From: Viscum album | Lineage: Eukaryota; Streptophyta; Magnoliopsida; Santalales; Viscaceae | Direction: 5' to 3' | DNA: 64,000 bases | NCBI GenBank assembly: GCA_963277665.1 | Contig: OY728147.1 | Coordinates: 1,265,849,424 to 1,265,913,423, forward strand | In this document: positions 50,141 to 61,134 of the stretch, one piece after another | How positions within the stretch are numbered: the first letter of the stretch is position 1 | How the letters are laid out: each line of letters starts with the position of its first letter | Notes under the pieces: generated by a model | Told to the model about the DNA's origin: nothing | The model's input: only the letters and a program-made list of their open reading frames with translations | Databases searched by the model: none | Position numbers and translations under genes: made by a program

Positions 50141-51985
50141 ATGTTTAATTTGAATTTTGTGAACAGTATTGTTACTCTAGTTTTTGATGGATTTAATTGT
50201 CATTTTTGGAAAGATAAAATCATTACCTTTCTTAGGTCTATTGGATATGGTATTATTGAAGTTTTAATAGATGGGTTTCCTCCAATTGATTGTAAATTTC
50301 CTATTATATTAGATGATAATAAGAATTTTTAGAAAGATAGAAAGGATGGGAATGGTTTGTTATCATCTCTTTCTGATAGAGAATCTGTATGTCTGAATTG
50401 TGTTGCCACAACCAGTTTTATATTAGAAATATTGGAAAACATATATAATGAAAATACAAAAGGGATAAAGTAAAAATTAAAAATCTAGATATATGAGAAT
50501 GAAGATTTCAGGATGGGTGAATATGAATCTATTGGGGACATATTAACCTAGGTAAACGACATTGTCAGCACTATCAGATATCTTAGAGAAAGGTTAGATG
50601 ATACTATAGTCATAGAAAAGATTTTATTATTCCTTCCTGATAGGTTTGATGAAAATTTTACTTCATTAGAGTACAGAGATCATGAAACATTATCTCTAGA
50701 AGATTTTAATAGCACTATCATTACATATGAAATGAGAAGGGAGAAATCTATCAAAGGAAAAAAAATTGATCGATAAATGAATTTTAAGTCTGCTTTGAAA
50801 GTGATTTCAAAGAAGATTCTTATTGAAGATGGAGTTGGTGAATCGGATTCTGAATATGGGGAATGGAAATATTTTGATAAAATTTTATCCTAATTTTCTA
50901 AAAAAGTTAAAATAGGTACAATGAGAAACAAAGGGAAACATTCATTTAAAAGTTTGGAATAGAGAGTTTTTGGTGATTTAGTATCTAGTTGTCCTCAAAT
51001 AAAAAAACAACAACATAGTGGTGAAGAATAAAGAAGGCCAAGATGATCATGGATGAAGTAGGGCGACAAAGGAAAATCATATTCCACATGGAATGAATAA
51101 AAAGTATTAAAATCCAAAATAAGATGCTTCTTTTATAATTATGAATAAGAAGAAGGTAGTGATGTTGAATTAGAAAAATCTATTGATTATTGTAATGAGA
51201 TGTCTTTTATTGCAATATTCAATGGTGAATAATTCAGATACAATAGTTCTAAATAATAATAAACTAAAAATGAATTTAATTTTAAGGAATAGTTAAAATA
51301 ATTTTTATAAAGGATGAGAAGGTTGGAAAATAAGAAAAATTTGGAATATGAATGTTCCTCAACAAGAAATTAGTAATTGTTTACTGAAGGGAAGGTGAAG
51401 CTATTGAAATAAATTGATGATCTGATGAAATATCTTGAGGAATAAAATAATCATGATGAGCATATGAAGTTGAATCTAATGTTAAAAAAAGAAGAGTTGT
51501 AACCATTAAAAACAAAAACTTTCTAAAAATGAATAGAGAAATAAATAATTCAAAAATATTATCTTTGAAGTTGGACAATGTTACCAAAAAGAGGAACCTG
51601 AGAATGATCAACAAAAGTTTTCTTCAAATGATGAGATGAACGATAGAAATATTTCTAAATAGAAAAAATCTAGGAAAGTTATATATGTGGACAAACCAGT
51701 AAAACTGGGAATTCAAAAGTCCCTAAAAATCCAAAATCTAAAAATTCAAAATCTAATAAAGATCCCAATACTTATGGTTCTAGTAAAGTTGAAAAGGAAA
51801 ATAATATTTTTATTGAAAATAGAATTGTTAGTGGATCATAAAATAAGGTGAAGAAGGTTTCTGTGAAACATATTTTCAATTTTAGTCAGTATGGATGTTT
51901 TATAGGAAAATACTCTTTCAATGGATACCACTGGTATTGTGGTGGATTCTGACATATGAAAAACATGTGTTGGTTCAACCAAGAA
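50141..51985 (+). pseudogene. Gag relic of the SIRE-type element
   Basis: From ATG 50141 an open stretch reads FDGFNCHFWKDKIITFLRSI and VLIDGFPP, matching the copia Gag start FxGxNYxxWKxxMxxFLxSxD and VxxGYxxP. The central UBN2-type part follows with point stops (YLRERLDDTIVIEKILLFLP, about 50580; family xLRxxGxxxxDxxVVxKILxxLP). At about 51930 HWYCGGF-HMKNMCWFN matches the zinc knuckle CHYCGxxGHIRxxCxKL, with its His and both downstream anchor residues visible. The Lys/Glu-rich stretch before it is typical for SIRE Gag. Several stops, no long frame. Confidence 0.8.
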
Positions 51986-52199
51986 CATTACTATTATTCC
52001 ACAGGTTATTAAAGGCAATGTGTGAGGGGTTTCAATTCTGACCAAAACATGTTATCTGAAAAGATTGTTTTAAAGAAACTATAGAAGGATGGAGTAAGAA
52101 CTGGAAATAGGTTTTAACCCATGGAAACAAATTTTGGAAGATTTTAACAACCTTGAAACCTTATAAACAGATGTCTTTTATTTTTATATCATAAGATTT

Positions 52200-52640
52200 A
52201 TCAAGGACCAAAAGTGAAGAACGAAAAGGAAGATTAAAAACCTCTTGTTGTTTCTGAAAACTACAAATTTAGAACCTCTTTAAATTATTGATAATGGGTG
52301 TTCTTCTCTTATGAAAAGAGATTTCAATTTTTTGAAGAATACGAATGATTTTAAATAAGTAATAGGTACATTTTGAAATGATGAATCTTTGTGAATCAAA
52401 GGTGTCTGATCAACCATCATTGGAAAAAAGAAACGATAAAATACAAGAAACCACTGTATGTTAAGGGGATAAAACAAAATTTTCAATGTGTTTCCCAATT
52501 GTTTGATGAGGTAAACAAATTTCTCTTCATAAAAGATCGATTTGTTGAGAAAACTAAATATGATAGAATAATAGTTAATATAGGCCAATATATAAAAAAG
52601 ATTTTCATTCATGTTGGTGAAATTAAAAACACTTTATGAT
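52200..52640 (+). pseudogene. Protease relic of the SIRE-type element
   Basis: IIDNGCSSLMKRDFNFLKN (52284 on) matches WYxDSGCSxHMTGDxxxFxxL. The catalytic Asp (52290-52292) is kept, while Ser is Asn and the preceding Trp is a stop. Behind it, in another frame (52391-52639), KGIKQNFQCVSQLFDEVNKF matches VEGLKHNLLSVSQLCDxGxxV. This is the normal link between protease and integrase in copia. Confidence 0.8.
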
Positions 52641-52699
52641 TAGTATAGTGGAAGAGAGTAAATTGTGGAATAAAAGTCTATGAAAAATGTGTCAGTGAA

Positions 52700-53420
52700 A
52701 TATGAGAAAATTTAGAAAAGGGAGGCAGTGTTTGAGAAATTCTTTATTTTCCAACATTAAGATACTGATGTTGAACTATTTTTTAGAAATGAATTATTAC
52801 AAATTTTGTGCACAAGAAAGTTTATATTTTTTCAAAACCACCCCTGGAGCTTATTCATTCTGATATTTATGGGGAAATGAGAAAATTATTAACAAGTGGT
52901 GATAAGTACTTCATTTCACTCATTAATGATTTTACTCGCATTACCTGTGTTATGTATATGAAACATAATTTATATTCTTTTCAAATATATAAAAGTTTTT
53001 TAAGGAAACCATAGAAGTAATTTTAGTATTCGGTGAGGAATTTGTGAATGGATAATGGTCATGGATAAATATGTAAATAGTATCAAAGTTATCTTTAGAA
53101 TCGTAGAATTAATTATGAATATAGTTTTTAATATATTCAAAATAATGGGGTCTTTAAAATAAATAATAGTTGTTAGGTGGAAAAGGGGGGGAACTATGTT
53201 TCTTGAACATAGTCTTTTTAATTACTATTGGTGGGAATCCATGAGTAATGTGTTGTATAATCAAAACCATTGTTTCTATAAACCATTCTCTAATATATAT
53301 CCATATGAATTATTTTATTAAAATTATATATTTTTGAAACACTAATGTGTTTTTCAGAGTTCATTAATTATAAAGAAGAAAATAAGAAGAATTGGAATGT
53401 TTGAGAAGAAAAGGAGAATA
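52700..53420 (+). pseudogene. Integrase relic of the SIRE-type element
   Basis: The open stretch 52808-53014 reads PPLELIHSDIYGEMRKLLTS and KYFISLINDFTRITCVMYMKH, matching PLELxHxDLxGPM and KYxLVxVDDYSRxTWVxFLK. The first catalytic Asp (HSD) is kept; the second block reads LINDFTR where the family has VDDYSR. The second half (53020-53420) is frame-broken, with the HN-RT and GYxPYELWxG-like parts only faintly visible. It lies before the RT, which defines Ty1/copia. Confidence 0.8.
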
Positions 53421-53869
53421 TGGAATATTTATAGGTTATGATACAGAAGGAAGATGATATATAAAATTCAGAATATAAAAAAGAATAATTTTTTATTTTT
53501 GATGATGTGAAATTCATTGAAATATACAAAGAAGACAAACATTTTTAGACTGACAATGATGTTGAAAATAAATGGGTTGACAATAATTCTGATAATGATA
53601 TAGAAAATTTTAATCCAAATTATGATGAATCAGACATAGTTATTTACAGTTTTGTTGAAGATACTTGAAAATTCTCATCTTAGGTTGAGAAAACAAGTAG
53701 AATATTTGAATTTCTTTATAGAAAAAAAATTAAAAGGTACAAACAAGAAGAAAAAAAATGATATATCACATAATTCAATGTATTCAAAGGTGGATTCATA
53801 TGATTTGAAAAAAGATTTTGACAATCATAAATGGGTTATGACCATCAATTAAGGTCTGAATCATATTGA

Positions 53870-54600
53870 ATAGAGTGATACATGGGAAATCATACCCAAT
53901 CAAGACAAAAAATCATTATTGGTACAAAAAGGGTTTTCTGAAACAAGATGAATAAATAAGGTGATGTCATATGAAATAAATCACAATTAGTGTGTAAATA
54001 ATATTCACAAGTTGAACGTATCTATTTTTATGAAACCATTTATTTGGTGAAATGATTTGAAATAATCATAATTATCCTTACTATTGATACAAAATGATGT
54101 TACATGTTTTTTCAAATGGAGGTTAAATATGTGTTATTGAATTGTTATCTTGATGGAAATTTTGACTTTGAACAAACTTGTGGGATTTCTGTTAGGAAAG
54201 ATAAAGTTTATTTGATCATATTGAAGAAGGACATATATTGGATAAATCAATCTCTGGGAGCATGGTTTTCCAATTTGGATACTTTCTTAAGGAAGATGAG
54301 TTTTATGAAATTAAGTGTTAATATCAATATTTCTACCAATGAAATTCAAGAGTATCCCCTCATCATAATTTTTTATGTTGATGATATTATATTTGGTGGG
54401 AATGATGAAAGTACTTGTGAATGATTTGCTGAAGAAATGAAAATATTATTTGATATGACCATGCTGGGGGAAATGAAAAACATTCTTGGGTTATAAATTT
54501 TACAAAAGAAGAAACATATCATTATTTTTCAAGAATATTACGATAAGGAAATTCTAATGTGGTTTGGCTTGGAAAATAAAAATTCTTTTTCCACACCAAT
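53870..54600 (+). pseudogene. Reverse transcriptase relic of the SIRE-type element
   Basis: SDTWEIIPNQD (about 53876) matches NxWxLVPxPx. The open stretch 54104-54424 reads FQMEVKYVLLNCYLDGNFDF (family YQMDVKSAFLNGxLxEEVYV), INQSLGAWFSNLDTFLRKM (family LKQAPRAWYxxLxxFL) and IIIFYVDDIIFGGNDESTCE (family xxIYVDDIIFGxTxxxLC). The YVDD catalytic pair is intact at about 54378. FAEEMKILFDMTMLGEMKNI and LGL-ILQ follow. This is the best preserved coding block in the window. Confidence 0.92.
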
Positions 54601-54639
54601 TTCATTGTAAACAATGTTGAAAATATATAGAGAAAGAGA

Positions 54640-55285
54640 TAGGTTTATTCAATTGTATTTAGAAGTTTATTGGATATTTATTGTATTTGATTTCCTCAAG
54701 ACCTAACATTGTTTATTTTGTTACTTTTTGTTCTATATTTTTGAGTGGTCCTATATAATAACATTTATTTTATAGAAAAATAATTATCAGATATGTAAAA
54801 GGCACAAAAAATTTCAAAATCAATTATGATAGCTTAGAAATTATTGATTTTTTGGTTATTTAGATGCTGATTGGGTAGGAAATGATGATAATATAATATC
54901 AACATCTGGTGTTTTATTCTTTTTTAGAAATAATTTTGTCTTTAGGCATTAGAAGAAACATAATATAGTCACTCTCACAATTTCTAAAGCTGAGTATGTT
55001 GCTTTAACTCAATCCACTACTCAACTTATGTGGATGAAAACACAATTAAAAATTTTACATATTGAAGTGAAGATACCCTTACTCTTGGGTTATGATAATC
55101 AATGTTAAATTAATCTCACAAAAAATATAGTTCAATATTCATATTCAAAACACACACACACACATATATATATATAATATCCTTTTATCAAAGAGCATGT
55201 GGAGAAGAATGAATTGAAGTTGGAATATGTTCCAACAACAGAACAAGTTGATAAATTTTTTACAAAACCATTACCAATGGAATAT
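54640..55285 (+). pseudogene. RNase H relic of the SIRE-type element
   Basis: LDADWVGNDDN-ISTSGVLFF (about 54862) matches YSDADWAGDxxxRKSTSGxxxF. LTISKAEYVALTQSTTQLMW (about 54975) matches STAEAEYIAAxxCxxQLLWMK. HVEKNELKLEYVPTTEQVDK and FFTKPLP (55194-55275) match HVxxGxIxLxxVxTxxQLADIFTKPL. Between these the conserved KHIxIRYHF block has turned into a CA/TA microsatellite. The enzyme degrades genomic RNA after cDNA synthesis. A few stops and one frameshift. Confidence 0.88.
55150..55176. repeat. Compound CA/TA microsatellite inside RNase H
   Basis: Seven CA units are followed by a TA run. It stands exactly where KHIDIRYHF is expected and reads K-H-T-H-T-H-I-Y-I, so the repeat grew from the codons for Lys-His-Ile. 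Confidence 0.9.
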
Positions 55286-55764
55286 TTTTTAAATTGTGTT
55301 TTACCATGGTCTTCTAACCCCTTTCTCATCAAGGTTGAGGTATTATTTTTCTTCCACTATCTCATCTTACATTTTTATTGTATTTTCTAGGGTTAAAAAT
55401 CAATTGATTCAAAAATTAATCGTTTTGAGTACAAAGAAAAAGGAGAGTTATGGGTAAGCTGTGAATTCAACATTATAAGTGTGTGAAATATTCTACATTT
55501 TTTTCAGGGTGGTTGTAAGAAATATATTTTTTTATTTTAGGAAATTTGAAGAAGATTAGAAATAAAGGCTCAATGGAAGGAAAACTAAGGATGTTTTCAT
55601 AATCACTTCTTTTGGATAGAATGGTTTTTCAGTCAATGATTCTTGTTTTCTACAATGAGTTACCTCATATAGGCTTATAATAATAGATAAGTAAAACGTT
55701 ACTTGAGGATATAATGTTTAGTGATTTATTAATCTTGGTTGAAAACCAAATCTAAAAGGTGTAT

Positions 55765-58086
55765 TGTTTTTACCAATCTGCTAATGAAAGTGATCATATT
55801 GAGGTATTGAATTATAATGTCAAAAAAAATAGAATGAAGAAAGGAAGTTTAAGAAGTATGAAAAATAACCTCACTTATTATATTAATTGGACTGATCATC
55901 ATATTCAAGTAATCAGACCCACAATTATTAAAGTGGTTGATCATATTGAGGAAGAATCATGGTAAATGTGAATGGTCATTGGATTCACTCTAGATATGTT
56001 ATGGAAGGTGTGATCATACTGGAGGAGAATCAAAGTCTTCTTGAATGATTTTAAAAATGTGACCATGATTTGATAATCTAGGAATTATCATAAATAAATA
56101 GTATTTGGAAGACATGTGATGCATTATTAATGAAATAAAGGTAGAGTGAAATAGATGCTTCCAATTATATTCAAATTCATTTGATATAGATGGAAAGAGA
56201 AAATATAGTGTAGATCCATTTATCATGATTGTAATCATGTTGATCTAAATAATCTCTATCATTTCATGTTTAGTTGAATTTTGGAAATTTTTATATCTGA
56301 TGACTTATAAATTAATTTCTTTGATGGTGTTTGTGGAGTTTCCAATACATTCCAATAAAATACAGATGATGTTAAATCTGGTCTCAAATGTATTCAAAGT
56401 CATGAAGGAGGTCATGATACAAGCACAAGTTTGTGAATGAAGGTTGTTTTTTAAGATGAAGTTGTTGAATACAAATCCATTGTATTTAGTATATCATTAT
56501 ATTCATTAGATATGGAATTTTTTATGAAATAAATAATTGGTATGGTTTTCAAAAAATAAGGAAGGTGTTGAAGAAGAAGTTACTGAGACTGGTCTATCGG
56601 AATTGGAATGTTATCATAATCATAAACTAAATAATTGAATTGGAATCATTGAATTCAAGGAAAAGTAAGAGTATTTAGTGGAATATATAAATAATAAATT
56701 CAAAATTAATAAAAAATATAGTTAACCATTTAAAATTGGTTGAATTTATTTGTTTAGTGTTTATGAGGATCAAAAAAAGAGTTAATGGAAATATCTGGAT
56801 GTGTTGTTTAGTAGGACCTTAAATTTTGAGGATGTTGTTTTGATTCTTTTATTTGTACAGATCATTTTAATGAAGAATCGGAATGGAGTTTGGGAAAAAG
56901 CTGAAAGCTTTTTATTTCATTATACATTTATGTTTAACTATTTCAGAGCATTGTAATGATGAAATAAAATTGAGATAATCAGTATGGTAATCGAAAACAT
57001 ACTAGTGATTCAAAAAAAAGACTGATGGAGAATCTATGTCATAAAGAAGTCTCGAGAAGAATCGATAAGTGTTGAAAAAGTCAGATATTTACAAGAAATT
57101 CAAGGAATCATGCAAATTTGGGGAATTTAGTTGAATGGGAAATCATTTCATATTTCACCTAAAACAACTTGTGGGTAACCTAAAAATGATAATGTACCCT
57201 ATACTTTCTTATACTGAAGTATTGCTCAGGGGAAGAGAGAGAACCACCAACATTATAGGGAGAGAATATTTTTTCTATATTGAGCTATGTTCAATAATCG
57301 TTGATGAAAGAGTTAAAGGATAATATAATTTATTTCAATGTATATAGTTGATCATAATATTTATTGATCATTATTTCCAGATGTCTATAATTTTCTACTG
57401 GTCATCATATTCATCTGGTCATCATATCAGGATGCATAATTAGATCATGATTTATGTATTGGGAATTTTGAACTATGGATGAATGAATTAAAAATTTACT
57501 CAATATTAATCTAATAGAGAAACATTTATCATATTGGGATGTCATATTAGAAGAATCGTTCAAGGAGAACCATATTATGAGAATCAAACTGGGAAATCTG
57601 ATTAAAATTTTATATCAATGTCTTTATTGTTATTAATAGATTCTATGTAAGAAATTGATGAATTTTTTCCATAGAATTATTTTTTGTAAATTCAAAAATA
57701 AGAACATGTAACATGTGTTGTTATAGAAACACTGTTTTACCCTAATTTTTCTGTATGGTGCACACTCACTATTTGGTTGTTTACATACTATTACACGACT
57801 GTAATAGAATTTTCTACTCATTGTCTTCCACATAAAACATATTATTTTCTATATTATTTTGTTGTTTTGGATCATATATAAACAATATGAAGGATATAGT
57901 TATTCTTATTGAATATTTAACCTTTTAAATACTTGTCTTCTTGGGTATGGGTGTTTGAATTGTTTTCAGAAGGGAATGTAATATTTAATAAGGGTCCAAG
58001 GTTGTCTCATTTGAAAGGAATCATAAAAAAGTATCACTGATTCTCCCCACCCCTATAAATTATAAAATTATCCTGACTGGTAACTT
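55765..58086 (+). repeat. 3' LTR of the SIRE-type element
   Basis: It is collinear with 47868-50077. It is preceded by AAAAGGTGTAT (55754-55764), a decayed form of the AAAAGGGGGAGAT purine tract of SIRE elements. It ends near GGTAAC at 58079-58086. LTR divergence is substantial, so the insertion is old, though younger than the Tat host. Confidence 0.8.
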
Positions 58087-58828
58087 TTATATAGCTTCTA
58101 AAGAACCATGTTCATTTAAAAGTAGTAGTAAGACCAGATGTATAGATTCCTCGATGATATAATAACCTTGTTAATCCAAAAAATTGATGTTTTCCCAAGA
58201 AAAAAATTAGTGGACAAATAAAGAATAAAATATATTCCTTTTGATACAATCCAAATACACTTGAGGTATCAGATAAAGTCCCTCAACTCTTTTGGATGTT
58301 CTTCAAAAATTATTCGTAAAGGAGAAGTGATAGGGGAAAACCCTTCAAAACAATCCTTTGTATAACACAAAAAGACCCCAAGATCACAGCCTATAAGATT
58401 CGTTCCTTCAAGGATTTTCATTGTTGAGATGTAATATGAAATAATAACTTTTGTGTAGTCTTTCCCTCTAGAATAACATTTTTAATATGTATTCTAGTAG
58501 TCCCTTTATTCGGCAGTGGTAAGCATACGATTTCGTTATAAGGTGCTACCAGGGATCTTGGTCTTCTAGAATGTAGTTTTTTTCTAGGCCAGGGATTGTG
58601 CTCCATAACCAGTGGTGGGAAAGACTCACATACCAATCTTGATAACTTCATGGTGGGATATGATAAAACTTAAATCTCTATATATTCACAAGATGAACTA
58701 ATAATTTCATGTATATTCACAAGATAAACTGATTGTTCCATTACATATGGGAAGGATTATTTTACCACCAGTCTTCTCCCAAGGAAACATCTACCATAAT
58801 TGTGGAGCAACCATCATATATTTCTCTC

Positions 58829-59999
58829 TTATAATATGAATAGAGTGAGACAATTTTGACTTGACACACATGAATTGGAATATGAATTGGTAGGGTACGT
58901 ACTATTCACATATGAGTTACCCATCAGTATGGGTTGAAATAACTCTTTCCCGAAGTGACACCACCTAATTCCACATGTCAAGACTACCCATTCCACTATC
59001 ATCAATGTCACCTATCTGTACTGGATCATATGTCCTAAAGGAGAAGTAGTTATAGTAACCCATATTAGACCGGATGTCCCGATATTCCTATGGAATGAGT
59101 CTTACCCCAACAACACACTACTGGTATGGTATATAGAGAACATTAGAGTTACTTTGAATGTTTAGATATTCATAACCACACAGGTGAGCTCTTATCCAAC
59201 CCCATAATATATTGAATAGTCCCAAACCCAGTAAGTGGATTTTACACTATAAAAATATAGCATAAGACAATTAATTTTTGCTAATATATGTATTTCTTTC
59301 CTGATGGACTCCTCTTATCATGGATGTGTCCATCAAAAAAGTGGAAACTCTAAATCCAACATTCTGCTTCACTGGGAGAAAGTATGTCAATAGATACAAG
59401 GAAATGAATCCAGATAGTTGGACAAAGGGATCAGGGCTCAGAACAAATTCCCATCCAAATTCCTTAAATTTACCTTCCTTCATCATGGGATAGTAAGCAC
59501 CTGGTTCACAACAAAAACCCATCATAAGAAAAGCCTTTTTCATCTTCACTTCTAGCTCAAAATGGGTTTTCATGATAAATCATTCCTCCCAAGTATTAAA
59601 TGAAATATCCACTATAGGGGAAAATTCCATTATAGTGAATTTTAAGCTAGCATAAAAATTTACTGAGTTAAAGGAGGAATCCTTAATATTTCATCCCATT
59701 TGGACCATAGGGTGAAGCAATCATTATACATCCCACCTAATAAAGGTGGAACATAGATTTTCTTTCTATCCAAAAGGTATATTCCCAGCTCTCCATGCTT
59801 ATGGTGGAAATTTTTCATGTTTGGGCTCCAATGGTTGAATGACTTCATCATCAGACCCTTTTTCCATTAGGAAAGTATCTATGATCCACAAATATCCTCT
59901 TATATTCCAATTCATTTCAAAAACATTGGAAAATTTCAAAGCAATGTGTTGTACCCAGAAGGGCTACCCACCATCCATTCCACAGGTACCTCCAAATTA
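58829..59999 (-). pseudogene. Antisense plant mobile domain (PMD) gene relic
   Basis: Minus-strand frames give, in order, FNHWSPNMKNFHHKHGELGI followed by YLLD and LLGGMYND (59660-59851), LSGFISLYLLTYFLPVKQNV (59271-59573), QYIMGWI, SLRERVIS, and YVPYQFIFQF (about 58890). They match the PMD plan: WxPxTNTFHxxxGEMxIxLxD and GLPxxGxxYDE, then FLxLWLSxFVxP, then HYxxGWL, then LxSIRxxxLPxR, then EPYxPHRFxRQFG. PMD proteins are plant-specific, and many copies travel with transposons. The relic is frame-broken. It lies opposite to the element's genes, 1.1 kb before the polypurine tract, so the element probably carried it. It could also be an independent insert. Confidence 0.6.
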
Positions 60000-61118
60000 G
60001 AAATCCCAATTGGAAAGCCACCCTAACATTTGATTGGAGGAAGACTTATGCATTTTTCAATGATATATATGGACATCCTCATTAGGTGCACGATCACTCA
60101 TATTGAAGATTTGGGTATGAATTTTAGTATATTTCTATCCCCATGATTTCCCTGGGGGAAAATACCCCACTTGGGGGATGTTATCTCAAAAGGTGTTTTG
60201 GAGCCTCCAAATCCAATAGAAAGATTTGAATGATGACTTCAGTGGAAGTATAGGAGGATCATTAGCAAGAACAAACCCATAAATAGAAAATAAGTCTCCC
60301 AATAGTATGATAGAAAGTGGAATCTCCGCTTTCCACTATAGCCTCAGAGAGAGGTTACTCTAATTTCAAATCCTTTGAACGTTAGTGACAGTAAGTGTGA
60401 CATGAACTCAAATCCACTTGATAATATGTAAGTGGAACAAGTTTCAAATAGATTAAATAACATCTTATTGAAAGAAAGATAAGAATTTTCCCACAACATC
60501 ATGCACATCTCATGAATCAAAAAAGGAATTCATGAATTTCCCAAGGGTCTTACAAATCACATTAACCCTAGAGGTATCACAGGGAACATATATTTGGTAG
60601 GGAACAGTGCAAACGCATGGCCCCTTGGGACTCGTGATCGCATGACCTAAGTATAGTCATACAATTTCTTGATAATCAATTAGTCATATGACTATTCTAG
60701 AGGATCCTATGAAACCATCAATACAATTATAGTTCTTATGCGTAAAGTTAAATTAATTACTAATGTATGGTTCGAAGTAGGACTGGACTTACACCTATGA
60801 AAAATAATTCTTTTAAAAAAGTTCATAGAAAACAGTCTTGCGATGAGGGATTCTGAACATGTCTCTCTATTAGGTCTCATGGAATGATCATGTGACAGAG
60901 GCACAAAATGAAGGCAAGTGGGGAGAGATCCTAATAATGAGTAACCAGTGAAATTACCTAATCCCTTCCCCCATGTATATAGGTCATTTCATGGAATACC
61001 AAGCATCACCTGTCAGACCAAACATCACCCTAGACACCAGTTTGTGACACAACAAAAGACTCGCGTGGGAATTTACAATCCTTAGAGGCAGTCCTTTGTC
61101 CCATAGATATAATTACAT

Positions 61119-61132
61119 AGGGGGGAGGGGGA
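61119..61132 (+). other. Polypurine tract of the giant element
   Basis: AGGGGGGAGGGGGA directly precedes TTTGTGGATGAC, where the homology to the LTR at 22673 begins. It is by far the purest purine run in the window and would prime plus-strand synthesis. Confidence 0.8.
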
Positions 61133-61134
61133 TT

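Larger units (their letters stand above)
47868..58086 (+). mobile_element. SIRE/Maximus-type Ty1/copia element, complete but decayed
   Basis: Two collinear LTRs of about 2.2-2.3 kb surround a 5.7-kb interior with primer site, gag, protease, integrase, RT and RNase H in Ty1/copia order. The Pol wording (LIHSDIYGEMRK, FYVDDIIFGGNDES, KHTHTH...HVEKNELKLEYV) is that of the SIRE lineage. No envelope-like frame lies between RNase H and the 3' LTR (55430-55760). LTR borders are fixed to within about 10 bp by comparing the copies and by the primer and purine tracts. It sits in the 3' region of the giant Tat element and has the same orientation. Confidence 0.88.
37691..61118 (+). other. Very long 3' region of the giant element, with later inserts
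   Basis: Between integrase and polypurine tract lie about 10 kb of element-derived DNA plus two insertions (38370-41547 and about 47868-58086). It carries no sense gene. It contains a 34-35-bp minisatellite (38103-38345, 41563, 43040-43300), a 36-bp minisatellite (45336-45605), dispersed repeats about 0.8 kb apart (43.4-45.25 kb) and an antisense PMD relic (58.8-60 kb). The parts 45610-47860, 58090-58800 and 60000-61080 hold nothing I can name. Tat-lineage elements are known for repeat-rich, variable 3' regions. Confidence 0.6.

Noticed and set aside
55430..55760. Search for an envelope-like frame of the SIRE element
   Set aside because: Only 330 bp without a long frame separate RNase H from the 3' LTR, so this copy has none.
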